The notes under the pieces are model-generated. The model was not told the origin of the DNA and made no database searches. It saw nothing but the letters and a program-made list of their open reading frames with translations. DNA of 64,000 nucleotides, from contig NZ_CP028922.1 of assembly GCF_003060825.1 (NCBI RefSeq), positions 3,083,001 through 3,147,000 on the forward strand, read 5' to 3'. The stretch comes from Paenibacillus sp. CAA11 (GTDB lineage: Bacteria > Bacillota > Bacilli > Paenibacillales > Paenibacillaceae). The position numbers and the translations under genes are program-made. Positions 22,664 to 32,476 of this stretch are shown here, piece by piece (the first letter of the stretch is position 1; each line of letters begins with the position of its first letter).

Positions 22664-22916
22664 GTCTAAATTCAAGGTAAAAAGCGAACGCCATATTTTC
22701 CTTTTCTGGACCGGTACACCTCAATTTCTCTCATATCCCCAAATCCATAAATCCACCCATCATGCTCAAGGCGCCGGGCCAGGCAGCCTGCCTGAAATCT
22801 TGACTTATACAACTTATTATAATAAACCCATGACATCGCCAATCCAATCGCTCGCTTTCTTGATGAATTCGCTGTAAATCCTCTGTTCCACTATCCCTAA
22901 GGATGCCCGATTGCAC
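22664..22916. other. intergenic stretch with no recognisable gene
   Basis: Between the tRNA promoter and the terminator of the solute-binding-protein operon. Short open frames here have no ribosome sites or family resemblance. Confidence 0.6.
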
Positions 22917-22950
22917 AAAAAAATAGCCGCCGATTTTAATTCGGCGGCTT
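22917..22950 (-). terminator. terminator of the exporter/binding-protein operon
   Basis: AGCCGCCGAA, six-base loop, TTCGGCGGCT, then ATTTTTTTG on the minus strand, eight bases after the stop of the last lipoprotein gene. Confidence 0.9.
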
Positions 22951-22957
22951 AACGGTT

Positions 22958-24463
22958 TTATTTTCCGTTTTCCTGCGGAACGTATGGCGTACCGTCAGGT
23001 TGGAACATGGTTTTGGGATTGTTCTTAATGGCCTGAAGCATCTCATTGCCTTTTTGCTCATAAGCCTTCAGGGCTTCGGCAGGCGTCTTCTTATTCTCAA
23101 GCACTTGCTGGAAGAAGGTTGAACCTACATATCTAACACTGCTAAGACCCGGTTTTTCAGTAATCAATTTCTGATCCTTGGAGCTCATTTGAGGTGTTGG
23201 CTTCAAGGTATAGAATGCGGCAACGTTATAATCCTTGCCTTCAACCGGCTTAATGTAGGATTTGCGGCTAACCATTTCATAACTGCTGCGAGATTTGAGC
23301 TTCGCCCACTCTTCACTCGCCTGGAATTTCACGAAATCCCACGCCGTATCCGGGTTAGGAGCACTCGCGTTAATCGCAAAAGCATTATTAATATACATAT
23401 TTCCGCCCACGCCCGGCTTCTCCGGGTGCACAGGTGCGGTTACAATGTCCCAATCCACCGGCTTAAAATTTTTCATCACTTTACCGGCATTTTCATTCGC
23501 ATCAATCAACGTATTCACATAGCTGCTGTCCGCAAGGACCATAGCCACACGACCGGAAAGGAACGGATCCTGGCTAACTTCATTATAATTGGTTTTATTG
23601 TCATTTTGCTGTTCTTCCATCAGCGCTTTGGAGTCCAGGATTACCTTGTCTCGGTAATATTTGCTGATCGTACTCCATACCTTTTCCCACTGCGGCGTAT
23701 TCACCGTCATTTTCTCCGCCTTATCATCAAAATAACGAAGTTGAAGCGGCTCTGCATACATAGTTACCCCCATATAAGGCTCTGCTCCCACATAATTGCT
23801 AAAGTCAAAACCATACATACGGTTCTTGCCTTCCCCCTTAGCCACACGGGTGGCCAGATTGAAGGTCTCATCCCAGGTCATTCCATCCTTAGGCGGTTCA
23901 ACACCGGCGGCCTGGAATGCCTTTTTATTGTAGAACAAGGCCGATGAGCTGAATGTAGAAGCCATAGCGTAAAGCTTATTATCTCCGATCTCCTTCAAGC
24001 CGTCCATGATGGTGGGTACAAAATCAGACATATCAAGCTTATCTTCCTGAATCAACGGATCCAGCTGTTTAACCATATTCTCCTGGATCAAGTCTCTTAA
24101 GGAAGAGGTATCCAGCATGATAACATCTACCGGATTGCTGCCAGTCATGATCTTCTTCATGCTCTCAACCGCATCCGGCTGTTGATCTTGCGTAGGTCCA
24201 TCACTATAGCGATATTGACTCTGGTCGATCGCATATACGAACTCAATCTTGACATTTGGATGAGAATATTCAAAAACATCTGTATATTGCTGACGCAAGT
24301 AGGAGTCGTCACCACCGCCTCCGCCGTACAGCATACCGATCCGCAGTACCTTCTCTTCCTTGCTGTCTGAAGATTTCTCCCCGCTGCAGCCAGCAAGCAG
24401 CGACAGCAAGAAGGTCGTTGCCAGACCCGCAACCAATACCTTTTTAATTTTTTTTAATTTCAT
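22958..24463 (-). CDS. solute-binding lipoprotein, paralogue C, 501 aa
   Basis: The last of three tandem paralogues. A lipoprotein signal peptide ends at LAGC (Cys26), followed by the linker SGEKSSDSKEEKVLRIG. The mature protein has the family 1 extracellular solute-binding fold: TGSNPVDVIMLDTSSLRDLI, YNKKAFQAAGVEPP and PDTAWDFVKFQASEEWAKL. Such proteins normally feed sugars or similar ligands to import permeases; none is encoded nearby. Compared with B and A, residues 48-60 and 75-100 vary most, and these are probably ligand-facing or flexible. The gene ends the operon, with a terminator right after its stop. The ATG has AAAGGGGGAAAAACC upstream. Confidence 0.88.
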   Translation of the reverse strand: MKLKKIKKVLVAGLATTFLLSLLAGCSGEKSSDSKEEKVLRIGMLYGGGGGDDSYLRQQYTDVFEYSHPNVKIEFVYAIDQSQYRYSDGPTQDQQPDAVESMKKIMTGSNPVDVIMLDTSSLRDLIQENMVKQLDPLIQEDKLDMSDFVPTIMDGLKEIGDNKLYAMASTFSSSALFYNKKAFQAAGVEPPKDGMTWDETFNLATRVAKGEGKNRMYGFDFSNYVGAEPYMGVTMYAEPLQLRYFDDKAEKMTVNTPQWEKVWSTISKYYRDKVILDSKALMEEQQNDNKTNYNEVSQDPFLSGRVAMVLADSSYVNTLIDANENAGKVMKNFKPVDWDIVTAPVHPEKPGVGGNMYINNAFAINASAPNPDTAWDFVKFQASEEWAKLKSRSSYEMVSRKSYIKPVEGKDYNVAAFYTLKPTPQMSSKDQKLITEKPGLSSVRYVGSTFFQQVLENKKTPAEALKAYEQKGNEMLQAIKNNPKTMFQPDGTPYVPQENGK

Positions 24464-24513
24464 GGTTTTTCCCCCTTTGTTGATTTTCGTTCAGTAACCA
24501 CAAACCATCCTGT

Positions 24514-26013
24514 CTACTTCACGTTTTCCTGCGGAACGTATGGTGTACCGTCAGGCTGAAAAATGGTTTTTGGATTGTTCTTAATGGCTTGAAGCATCTC
24601 ATTGCCCTTTTGCTCATATGCCTTCAGGGCTTCGGCGGGCGTCTTCTTATTATCAAGCACCTGCTGGAAGAAGGTCGCCCCTATTTCTTCAATGCTAGAT
24701 AGACCTTGCTTTTCTCGATACAACTTTACTACCTTGGTACTCGTTGGAGGTGTTGGCTTTAAGGTATAGAAAGCTGCAATATTGTAATCCTTGCCTCCAA
24801 CTGGCTTGATGTACGATTTACGGCTGACCATTTCATACGAACTGCGAGATTTGAGCTTTGCCCATTCCTCACTGGCCTGGAATTTTACGAAATCCCATGC
24901 CGTATCCGGATTAGGAGCACTCGCGTTAATGGCAAGAGTGTCCATATACATATTTCCACCTGCACCTGGTTTTTCAGGGTGAACCGGTGCGGTGACGACA
25001 TCCCAATCCACCGGCTTAAATGACTTCATCGTTTTACCGGCATTTTCATTCGCATCATTCAGCGTGTTCACATAGCTGCTGTTGGCAAGGACCATAGCTG
25101 CACGTCCGGACAAGAACGGATCTCGAGTAACTTCATTGTAATTGGTGTTATCATTGCTTTGTTCCTCCATCAGCGCCTCGCTATCCAAGATCACCTTTTC
25201 CCGGATATATTTGCTGATCGTACTCCACACCTTTTCCCACTGCGGCGTACTCACCGTCATTTTCTCCGCCTTGTCATCAAAATTACGAAGCTGGAGCGGC
25301 TCTGCATAGGTCATCAAACCATTGTAATTATCGAAGCCTATATGACGATTAAAAGAGAACCCATACATGCGGCTTTTGCCTTCCCCCTTAGCCACACGAG
25401 CAGCCGCATTGAACACCTCATCCCAAGTCATTCCATCCTTAGGGGGTTCAACACCGGCATCCTGAAATGCCTTCTTGTTATAGAATAAAGCCGAGGAGGT
25501 GAAGGTAGGTGCCAAAGCGTACAGCTTGTTATCTCCAATCTCCTTCAAGCCGTCCATAACCGCAGGTACAAAATCGGATGTATCAAGCTTATCTTCCTGA
25601 ATCAGTGGGTCCAGCTGCTTCACCATATTCTCCTGGATTAAGTCTCTTAAGATAGAGGTATCCAGAATCATCACATCTACCGGATTGCTGCCGGTCATAA
25701 TCTTCTTCATGCTCTCCACTAGATCCGGCTCTTGGTTTTGCGTAGATCCATCACTGTACCGATTTTGACTCTGGTCGATCGCAGGTACGAACTCAATCCT
25801 CACATTCGGATGAGAGTATTCATAGACATCCGTAAATTGCTGACGCAAATAGGAGTCATCATTGCTGCCTCCGCCATACGACATGCCGATTCGCAACACC
25901 TTCTCTTCCTTGCTGTCTGAGGATTTCTCCCCGCTGCAGCCGGCAAGCAATGACAGTAAGAAGGTTGCTGCCAGACCGGCAACCAATACTTTCCTGATTG
26001 TGCTCATTTTCAT
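24514..26013 (-). CDS. solute-binding lipoprotein, paralogue B, 499 aa
   Basis: The middle paralogue. Same lipobox (LAGC, Cys26) and linker as A and C, and most of the mature sequence is identical to them by eye. Distinct segments include SYGGGSNDDSYLRQQFTDVY near residue 48 and IGFDNYNGLMTYAEP near 230. The binding fold is shown by FYNKKAFQDAGVEPPKDGMT and TPAEALKAYEQKGNEML. It is separated from A by 39 bases and from C by 50, each with its own ribosome site (AAAAGGGGAGAATC here), so the genes are probably one transcript. Surface-anchored; ligand unknown. Confidence 0.88.
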   Translation of the reverse strand: MKMSTIRKVLVAGLAATFLLSLLAGCSGEKSSDSKEEKVLRIGMSYGGGSNDDSYLRQQFTDVYEYSHPNVRIEFVPAIDQSQNRYSDGSTQNQEPDLVESMKKIMTGSNPVDVMILDTSILRDLIQENMVKQLDPLIQEDKLDTSDFVPAVMDGLKEIGDNKLYALAPTFTSSALFYNKKAFQDAGVEPPKDGMTWDEVFNAAARVAKGEGKSRMYGFSFNRHIGFDNYNGLMTYAEPLQLRNFDDKAEKMTVSTPQWEKVWSTISKYIREKVILDSEALMEEQSNDNTNYNEVTRDPFLSGRAAMVLANSSYVNTLNDANENAGKTMKSFKPVDWDVVTAPVHPEKPGAGGNMYMDTLAINASAPNPDTAWDFVKFQASEEWAKLKSRSSYEMVSRKSYIKPVGGKDYNIAAFYTLKPTPPTSTKVVKLYREKQGLSSIEEIGATFFQQVLDNKKTPAEALKAYEQKGNEMLQAIKNNPKTIFQPDGTPYVPQENVK

Positions 26014-26052
26014 GATTCTCCCCTTTTAATACAGTAACTACAACCATCCTAT

Positions 26053-27555
26053 CTACTTCCCATTTGCTTGAGGAACGTATGGTGTACCGTCAGGCTGGAA
26101 CTTGGTTTTTGGATTGTTCTTTATGGCCAGAAGCATCTCATTGCCTTTTTGCTCATATGCCTTCAGAGCCTCGGCAGGCGTCTTCTTATTCTCAAGCACC
26201 TGCTGGAAGAAGGTCGAACCTATTTCTTTAATGCTGTATAGACCTTTCTTTTCACGATACATTTTTGCTTCCTTAGAACTCATTGGAGGGGTCGGTTTTA
26301 AGGAATAGAATGCTGCAATATTGTAATCCTTGCCTCCAACCGGCTTAATGTAGGATTTTCGGCTCACTAATTCATAAGAGTTACGAGATTTAAGCTTCGC
26401 CCATTCCTCACTCGCTTGAAACTTCACGAAATCCCATGCCGTGTCAGGATTAGGGGCACTCGCGTTAATAGCAAAAGCATCACTAATAGACATACTTCCG
26501 CCCACGCCCGGCTTCTCCGGGTGCACAGGTGCGGTGACTACGCCCCAATCTATTGGTTTAAATGTCTTCATCGTTTTACTGGCATTTTCATTTGCATCAT
26601 TCAGCGTATTCACATAGCTGCTATCGGCAAGGATCATAGCTACACGACTGGAAAGGAACGGATCATGGCGAACTTCATTATAATAGGTATAATCATTACC
26701 CTCCGGTTCCTCCATTATTTTCTTGTCGATGAGCACCTTTTCCCGGCTATATTTGCTGATCGTGCTCCACACCTTTTCCCACTGCGGGGTATTCACCGTC
26801 ATTTTCTCTGCCTTGTCATCAAAATAACGAAGTTGAAGCGGGTCGGCATAAGTCATCAAATTATAGTAATCATCGTAGCCCATAAAACGATTAAAAGAGA
26901 ACCCATACATGCGGTTTTTGCCTTCGCCCTTGGCCACACGGGCAGCCGCATTGAACACCTCATCCCAAGTCATTCCATCCTTAGGCGGTTCAACACCGGC
27001 ATCTTGGAATGCCTTTTTGTTATAGTACAAGGCCGATGAGATGAAGGTAGGTGCCAAAGCGTAAAGCTTGTTATCTCCGATCTCCTTCAAGCCGTCCATG
27101 ACCGCAGGTACAAAATCGGACGTATCCAGCTTATCTTCTTGAATCAGCGGATCCAGCTGCTTCACCATGTTCTCCTGGATCAAATTTCTGAGTGAAGAAG
27201 TATCCAGAATCACCACATCAACCGGATTGCTACCGGTCATAATCTTCTTCATGCTCTCCGCCGTGTCCGGCAGTTCATATTGCTGAGGGTCATCCATATA
27301 GCGTAAGCCGCTCTCATCGATCGCAGATACGAACTCTATCTTCACATTAGGATGAGAGTATTCATAAACGTTGGTGTATTGCTGACGCAAATATTCTTCG
27401 TTTCTTCTGTCTCCGCCGTACGGTATGCCAATTCTCAGCACCTTCTCTTCCTTGCTGTCTGAGGATTTCTCCCCGCTGCAACCAGCAAGCAATGACAGTA
27501 AGAAGGTTGCTGCCAGACCGGCAGCCATGACTTTCCTGAGCTTGTTGAATTTCAA
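26053..27555 (-). CDS. solute-binding lipoprotein, paralogue A, 500 aa
   Basis: The first paralogue, starting with TTG at 27555 inside the last codons of the upstream ATPase gene (TTGA overlap), with GGAGGAG just before it. Lipobox LAGC at Cys26, then the shared SGEKSSDSKEEKVLRIG. Distinct segments include GGDRRNEEYLRQQYTNVY near 49 and the KIMEEPEGNDYTYYNE loop near 290. The direct translational overlap ties this binding protein to an export-type ATPase rather than to an importer. By family it is a surface lipoprotein with a two-lobe ligand cleft; the ligand is not predictable from sequence. Confidence 0.88.
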   Translation of the reverse strand: MKFNKLRKVMAAGLAATFLLSLLAGCSGEKSSDSKEEKVLRIGIPYGGDRRNEEYLRQQYTNVYEYSHPNVKIEFVSAIDESGLRYMDDPQQYELPDTAESMKKIMTGSNPVDVVILDTSSLRNLIQENMVKQLDPLIQEDKLDTSDFVPAVMDGLKEIGDNKLYALAPTFISSALYYNKKAFQDAGVEPPKDGMTWDEVFNAAARVAKGEGKNRMYGFSFNRFMGYDDYYNLMTYADPLQLRYFDDKAEKMTVNTPQWEKVWSTISKYSREKVLIDKKIMEEPEGNDYTYYNEVRHDPFLSSRVAMILADSSYVNTLNDANENASKTMKTFKPIDWGVVTAPVHPEKPGVGGSMSISDAFAINASAPNPDTAWDFVKFQASEEWAKLKSRNSYELVSRKSYIKPVGGKDYNIAAFYSLKPTPPMSSKEAKMYREKKGLYSIKEIGSTFFQQVLENKKTPAEALKAYEQKGNEMLLAIKNNPKTKFQPDGTPYVPQANGK

Positions 27556-28442
27556 TTTTTCTCCTCCTCTAATGACTTTGGTGCGGTAATCACAATTTTC
27601 TCACCATCAAATTCCATGGTGGCTCTGCCGCCGATTCGTGCTGCTTCCAGGTACTCTTTGGGCACCTGTAGACGGCCGACCCGGTCGACCACTACATAGG
27701 CTTCATGAACATCCTGAAGCCCTCCTCCTTGACGAATTGCTTCCCCGGCCGCATCCAGATTTGGGTTGCGCTTCAGGAACTCTGTGCTGGTGAGACCGTC
27801 ACGAATCGCGACAACCCGGTCCACTTTACTGGCCAGCGTCAGATCGTGAGTAACGATTACAATCGTAATACCAATCTCTTTGTTAACCCTTCGGAAGATA
27901 CCCATAATCTGATCAGAGGTTTGCGTATCGACCGAACCGGTCGGTTCGTCGGCCAGCAGCAGCTTCGGGCGATTGGACAACCCGATAGCTATAGCTACAC
28001 GTTGCTGCTCACCGCCGGACAGCTGCTGAAGCTTGTTGTTCATTCGGTCCTTAAGGCCGACCCATTCCAGCAACTGCTTGGCATAAGCCCGATCCACCTT
28101 GCCGCCTAGCATCATAGGCATCTCAACATTTTCCAGTGCCGTCAGGTAGGGCAGGAGGTTGCGAGCATTGTTCTGCCACACGAAGCCTACAGTCTTGCGC
28201 TTGTATTCTACAAGCTGCTCATCCTTGATCTTAAGCAGATCCCATCCGCCTACATTGACCTGCCCAGCAGAAGGGCGGTCAAGACCGCCTAATATATTCA
28301 GCAGGGTTGATTTACCGCTTCCGCTGTTGCCGATAATGGCCATCATCTCGCCTTGTTCAACATTCAGGTTCAGCCCCTGCAGAGCTACGACTTCGATATC
28401 CTGGGCTTTAAAAATTTTGACCAGTCCTTCACACTGAATCAT
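27552..28442 (-). CDS. ABC exporter ATPase with C-terminal AbrB-like domain, 296 aa
   Basis: Residues 1-225 are a MacB/LolD-type ATPase: Walker [10 protein letters not shown] at 38-46, signature LSGGEQQR at 141-148, Walker B LLLADEP at 161-167, H-loop His199. Instead of ending near 230, the chain continues: a linker ([20 protein letters not shown]), then residues 247-285 reading [20 protein letters not shown] and a closing [10 protein letters not shown]. That pattern resembles an AbrB/SpoVT swapped-hairpin. Such tails occur on some ATPases paired with FtsX permeases. The domain could mediate dimerisation or DNA contact; unproven. It partners the upstream permease, which ends four bases before it. 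Confidence 0.88.
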   Translation of the reverse strand: MIQCEGLVKIFKAQDIEVVALQGLNLNVEQGEMMAIIGNSGSGKSTLLNILGGLDRPSAGQVNVGGWDLLKIKDEQLVEYKRKTVGFVWQNNARNLLPYLTALENVEMPMMLGGKVDRAYAKQLLEWVGLKDRMNNKLQQLSGGEQQRVAIAIGLSNRPKLLLADEPTGSVDTQTSDQIMGIFRRVNKEIGITIVIVTHDLTLASKVDRVVAIRDGLTSTEFLKRNPNLDAAGEAIRQGGGLQDVHEAYVVVDRVGRLQVPKEYLEAARIGGRATMEFDGEKIVITAPKSLEEEKN

Positions 28443-28445
28443 CTT

Positions 28446-31343
28446 CTATCTCTCCTCTCCCATCTTAACTGCTTGATGAACCCGGAGACGGCGGATTTGC
28501 CAGAACATAAGTCCCGCACCCATCAGCAGCATAACGCCGACTACAATGTAAAGCTGCATTGTATCCTGAGAATCAAAGATGATTCGGAATGGAGGCACTT
28601 GGGTGGTCACATTGTCAGCTGTCTGTAAGAACGGCAGATAGAGCTTGCCTACCAGCTTCCCAATGCCAATCCCTAGTAAAATAGACAATCCGGCAGTCAG
28701 CACCTGCTCGGCAAGCAGCATAAATGTGAGCTGGCGTCTGGATAGTCCCATTGCCCGCAGAATCCCGAACTGGACAACGCGTCCTGATAAATTGAAGAAC
28801 CAATACAGGACATACCCAATCAAGGAAATAACGACAGACAGCAGGAAGCCAAGGCTCAAGATTCCGAACACCCCTCCGCGCGTCGGAAGCTTGCTCTGAA
28901 CAGCTAGCTCGCTGCGGACATCCTGAACAGACGATAATTCGATTCCCTGATCGGCTACCGCCTTCATCAGCGGAGCAACTTTAGCTCCTGGCTTCATCTT
29001 CAGCCATACTTCATAAGGGACGATCGGAGCCTGGTCATAGATGTAATCCAAGTTCGCGATGACAAATGGCTGCTCATCGGGATATTGGGTCGGCCAATAT
29101 GGAATAATGCCATAAACCGCAAATTCAACCATCTGATCCTGCAGAGAAACGTTAAAGGTATCTCCTGGCTTCAGCTTGTATTTCTCAGCAAGATTAGAAG
29201 GCACTAGCGCTGCAGCCTCGTTCATACCCAACAAATTCAAATATTTAAATGGGTGTACGGGGAACAGATCATTGCGGAACCATGCCACCTTGGAGAAATC
29301 AACGTTATCGATCCCCATGATCATCCCTTGCCCGGCCGATTTACCTGAGATAATGATGTTTCCTTTGGTCTGAAGAACGCGAGCCGCATGCTCAACGCCA
29401 TCCAATTTACGGAATACCTCAAATGGCGGCTCGGTATAGACCATCTTGGTCGGTTTGGGCTGCTGTCCGCCCTGTGAACCGCCTCCTGGTGTGCCGGCTC
29501 CTCCACCCCCTGCACCTTGTGAGCCGCCTGATCCGCCATTCTGATTGCCACCGTTTGGCTTGGCGGCACTCGACATATCAGGCGTTCCAATCCATACCGT
29601 CTGCAGCTTCACATCTGTGCCATACTTGTACAGCGTACGCTCTGTTGAGTTCAAATCAATCGTACGTGCTGCGGACGCGTTATACACTCCCAATCCTAGC
29701 GTAAGCACCAGCAAAATCATTAATGGATAGTAAGATGATGCAGAGCGTGACAATTGGGTTAAGCTTAAATAGTAGGGCACCGGCAGCCAGCGTTTGCCGA
29801 TCCAGCCGATTAACCGTAGTATCCATGGGAATATCCGCAGGAAGAACAAACCCGCCGCGAAAATTGCTATCGCCGGAACAAAGAACAGGAACGGCTGAAC
29901 TTGCAGCTCATCCGTGGTCATTCCCGTCTGAAACGTCAACATTTGACGCTCATTGAACAGATAGAACCCATACCCTGCAATACCTAGCAAGACGATGTCA
30001 ATGAACCAGCGCTGCCAGCCCGGCTTACGATCTGTGCGAGCCTGCTTGCGCTTGGCACTTACAATGGAAGACCTCGCATAGGAGATTGCCGGAAGCAAAG
30101 TAGACAGGATTGCTATAAGAACCGCTCCGCCGCCTAGTGCTAAAGCATCCACATTAAAGCCTACCGGAATCGACTTGCGGTCTACGAAGGCAAGGAATCC
30201 ATCGGCAGCCCCGATGCCCTTGGCCATGAACCAGCCTAGCATCGGCCCAAGCACCATGGAAACTATACCGAGAACAAAGCTCTCCAGCAGATAGATCATG
30301 ATAATCTGCCGGGTTGAAGCTCCACGGCTGCGCAGCACTGCAATATCACTTCGTTGCTTCTCCAAGGCTTGGCGCGCATTCATGACGATAAAGTAGAATA
30401 CCATCGCGATCATAGGAGCCGCGAGAGTAAAGAGCATCGTCTGAAGCTGCAGACTCTGCTTGCGGAACTCTTTTAACAGATCGCCAAAAGAAATATCCAC
30501 CTTGGTATCCTTTAATTTCTGATAAAGCTCAATATCAAGCCGCTCCAGTGTCCCGGATAGCGGGGTGATTTGACTGGTCTGTATATTTCTTAAATCGAAT
30601 ACATAGTACCATTGCGATACATTGAGCGGGATCGACTTCTCCTTGACCAGCTCATCATTCAAGACCTTCTCACTGACATAGAAATTATTCACCATGCCGT
30701 CGAAGCCTTGATACCAATAAGCATCCGCTTCGTTCGAGGCCTTGAAGGAGCCGACAATCTTCACGCGGAGCGTGATGTCCAGACCGCTGTAGACCGGATA
30801 TTCCAGGATATCTCCTACATGAAGGTCATTTTGGTACATCCCTTCCTCAAGCATCAGCGCTTCAATGACACCATCATTGCTCTTATCTCCATACATTCGG
30901 CCATTGGTCAGCTCAATATGATCCTTTAACCCGGACATAGTGGAAATCATCATCGTACGCGAACGGCTGGCATCTACCTTTGTCGGATCTTCCGGTGAGA
31001 CATCCGTGCTGCGGATCGATCTTGTATTTACATAGATACTATGAGGAAATCCAATCTCTTTCGGTACATCCGTCCTGATGTACTCATCGACTGCAGCAAG
31101 CCCTGCACCGTCCGTCTTCGATCCGCCAGGCGTCTGGTAGTTCATCAGCAGTGAACCTGCCGGCATTCCGGTACTGCGCTCTTCCAGGGACTTGGCGACT
31201 ACTCGTTTCAGAGCCCCGTCCGAATACATGGGAATACTCACTGTAAATGAAACCGCGACGACAAGTCCAAGCAGTGTGCTCAGGGTCATCCACCGGGTAT
31301 TCCACATTTTACGGAACAGAAAGCGTAATAGCGGCATTCCCAT
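28446..31343 (-). CDS. large FtsX/MacB-type ABC permease, 965 aa
   Basis: A 965-residue permease with duplicated FtsX architecture. A first transmembrane helix (residues 19-40) is followed by an extracellular MacB-PCD-like domain to ~295, then three helices (300-430) with the AVLRSRGASTRQIIMIYLLE motif. A second extracellular domain (~555-815) precedes the last three helices, with FGILRAMGLSRRQL near 865. Two further hydrophobic helices lie at 447-505. A Gly/Ser/Gln-rich insertion at 597-627 interrupts the second extracellular domain. FtsX-type permeases move lipids, peptides or lipoproteins, or pass mechanical signals, rather than take up sugars. Its start overlaps the adaptor stop (TAATG). 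Confidence 0.9.
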   Translation of the reverse strand: MGMPLLRFLFRKMWNTRWMTLSTLLGLVVAVSFTVSIPMYSDGALKRVVAKSLEERSTGMPAGSLLMNYQTPGGSKTDGAGLAAVDEYIRTDVPKEIGFPHSIYVNTRSIRSTDVSPEDPTKVDASRSRTMMISTMSGLKDHIELTNGRMYGDKSNDGVIEALMLEEGMYQNDLHVGDILEYPVYSGLDITLRVKIVGSFKASNEADAYWYQGFDGMVNNFYVSEKVLNDELVKEKSIPLNVSQWYYVFDLRNIQTSQITPLSGTLERLDIELYQKLKDTKVDISFGDLLKEFRKQSLQLQTMLFTLAAPMIAMVFYFIVMNARQALEKQRSDIAVLRSRGASTRQIIMIYLLESFVLGIVSMVLGPMLGWFMAKGIGAADGFLAFVDRKSIPVGFNVDALALGGGAVLIAILSTLLPAISYARSSIVSAKRKQARTDRKPGWQRWFIDIVLLGIAGYGFYLFNERQMLTFQTGMTTDELQVQPFLFFVPAIAIFAAGLFFLRIFPWILRLIGWIGKRWLPVPYYLSLTQLSRSASSYYPLMILLVLTLGLGVYNASAARTIDLNSTERTLYKYGTDVKLQTVWIGTPDMSSAAKPNGGNQNGGSGGSQGAGGGGAGTPGGGSQGGQQPKPTKMVYTEPPFEVFRKLDGVEHAARVLQTKGNIIISGKSAGQGMIMGIDNVDFSKVAWFRNDLFPVHPFKYLNLLGMNEAAALVPSNLAEKYKLKPGDTFNVSLQDQMVEFAVYGIIPYWPTQYPDEQPFVIANLDYIYDQAPIVPYEVWLKMKPGAKVAPLMKAVADQGIELSSVQDVRSELAVQSKLPTRGGVFGILSLGFLLSVVISLIGYVLYWFFNLSGRVVQFGILRAMGLSRRQLTFMLLAEQVLTAGLSILLGIGIGKLVGKLYLPFLQTADNVTTQVPPFRIIFDSQDTMQLYIVVGVMLLMGAGLMFWQIRRLRVHQAVKMGEER

Positions 31344-32476
31344 TATTGACCCACTACTTTCTGTCCGGGTGTCAGTCCTTTAATGATCTCGATTTGCGTA
31401 GGAGTCTGCTGGCCTACTTCTACGTCAACTTCCTTCTTGGAGCCATCACTCTCAACGACCTGTACGTAATTGCGGGAGCCTACCGAGCGAAGTGCTGAAA
31501 TCGGAATTAAGATTACATTATCTTTACGCTGAATCACGACCGTCACACTGAGCGGCGTTCCGCGATTCAGACCTTTAGGCATTTTGTCCAGCTGTACGAT
31601 CAGGTACTTATCAAGACTGTCCTTCGGCGGGGCTGAACCGTTTCCGCTTCCCCCTGCTCCTGCTCCTGTTCCTGTTCCTCCAGTTGCTCCGCTTGGCGTG
31701 GTGCTTTCATCTGTTTTCAAAGGCATTACCTTGATCTTACCGTTTACGGTCCCGACACCGTTAATGTCGACTTTTGCCTTCATTCCTACGGACAGCTTCT
31801 CTAGATCCTCCTTAGAGAATGAAGCGGCCACCACTAAATTGGACGTATCTGCAATTGTGGCAATGGGATCATACGCCTTCACCGTTGCTCCCTTCTCCAC
31901 ATTTACAGACAGAATCGTGCCGCCGAACGGAGCGGTGAGCACACCCTTAGAGATCTTAGCCTCCAGATCCGCAATTTCCTGACGCGCTTCCTCAAAGACA
32001 ATGGATGCTTCTTCAAACTCTACAGGCTCCATCTCGTCTTTCTTACGCAGGTTTTCTTTCATGGTCACTTCCTGCTTACGGAACTCCAGCCGCTTCTTCC
32101 TAAGATCCTTCTGAAGGTCCTCAACGTCTAGAACGGCAATTGTATCTCCCTTGGCTACCTTATCCCCGGCTTTTACCTTAATATCCTTGATATGTAGACC
32201 ATCCTCGGTAAAAAATATCGGTTCCTCGCGCTGGCTCATCATCTTACCAGTTGCATTCACTGAGTTCTCGATCGAACCGGTTGTCACGTCATATTCAGGC
32301 TTCTTGGAAATGGTCGGAGCCTTAATTTCCGGGAGAGCCTCCTCTTCCTCCTCCTTCGGCAGCAGACCGCAGCCGGATGACAGAAGCACGACTGCTGCAA
32401 GAGAAATAAAGCCGAATCTACGCAGAGCATGACCTCCTTTCTTAAATAAATCTTCCGTCAACCATTTCGTAAACAT
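31343..32476 (-). CDS. MacA/YknX-type periplasmic adaptor lipoprotein, 377 aa
   Basis: A 377-residue adaptor. After the lipobox LSSGC (Cys36) and an acidic linker comes a barrel-sandwich half (GLHIKDIKVKAGDKVAKGDT). A helical hairpin follows (residues ~115-185, KKRLEFRKQEVTMKENLRKK), then the second half-motif (TAPFGGTILSVNVEKGATVK). The end is beta-barrel/MP domain with DNVILIPISALRSVGSRNYV. A Gly/Thr-rich insert sits near 265-285. Such proteins bridge MacB-type permeases to the outer layers. The ATG at 32476 has TTGGAGGTAGCGGACC upstream; a CTG at 32425, right after AAAGGAGG, would give a tighter signal peptide and is a real alternative. Confidence 0.88.
   Translation of the reverse strand: MFTKWLTEDLFKKGGHALRRFGFISLAAVVLLSSGCGLLPKEEEEEALPEIKAPTISKKPEYDVTTGSIENSVNATGKMMSQREEPIFFTEDGLHIKDIKVKAGDKVAKGDTIAVLDVEDLQKDLRKKRLEFRKQEVTMKENLRKKDEMEPVEFEEASIVFEEARQEIADLEAKISKGVLTAPFGGTILSVNVEKGATVKAYDPIATIADTSNLVVAASFSKEDLEKLSVGMKAKVDINGVGTVNGKIKVMPLKTDESTTPSGATGGTGTGAGAGGSGNGSAPPKDSLDKYLIVQLDKMPKGLNRGTPLSVTVVIQRKDNVILIPISALRSVGSRNYVQVVESDGSKKEVDVEVGQQTPTQIEIIKGLTPGQKVVGQ

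Noticed and set aside
22731-22916. A short leftward open frame in the gap before the binding-protein operon
   Set aside because: No ribosome site and no family resemblance; it lies in an otherwise featureless gap.
32378-32425. CTG at 32425 as the definite start of the adaptor
   Set aside because: It has an excellent ribosome site and signal peptide, but the ATG at 32476 also has GGAGG at proper spacing; the ATG was kept and the CTG noted as an alternative.
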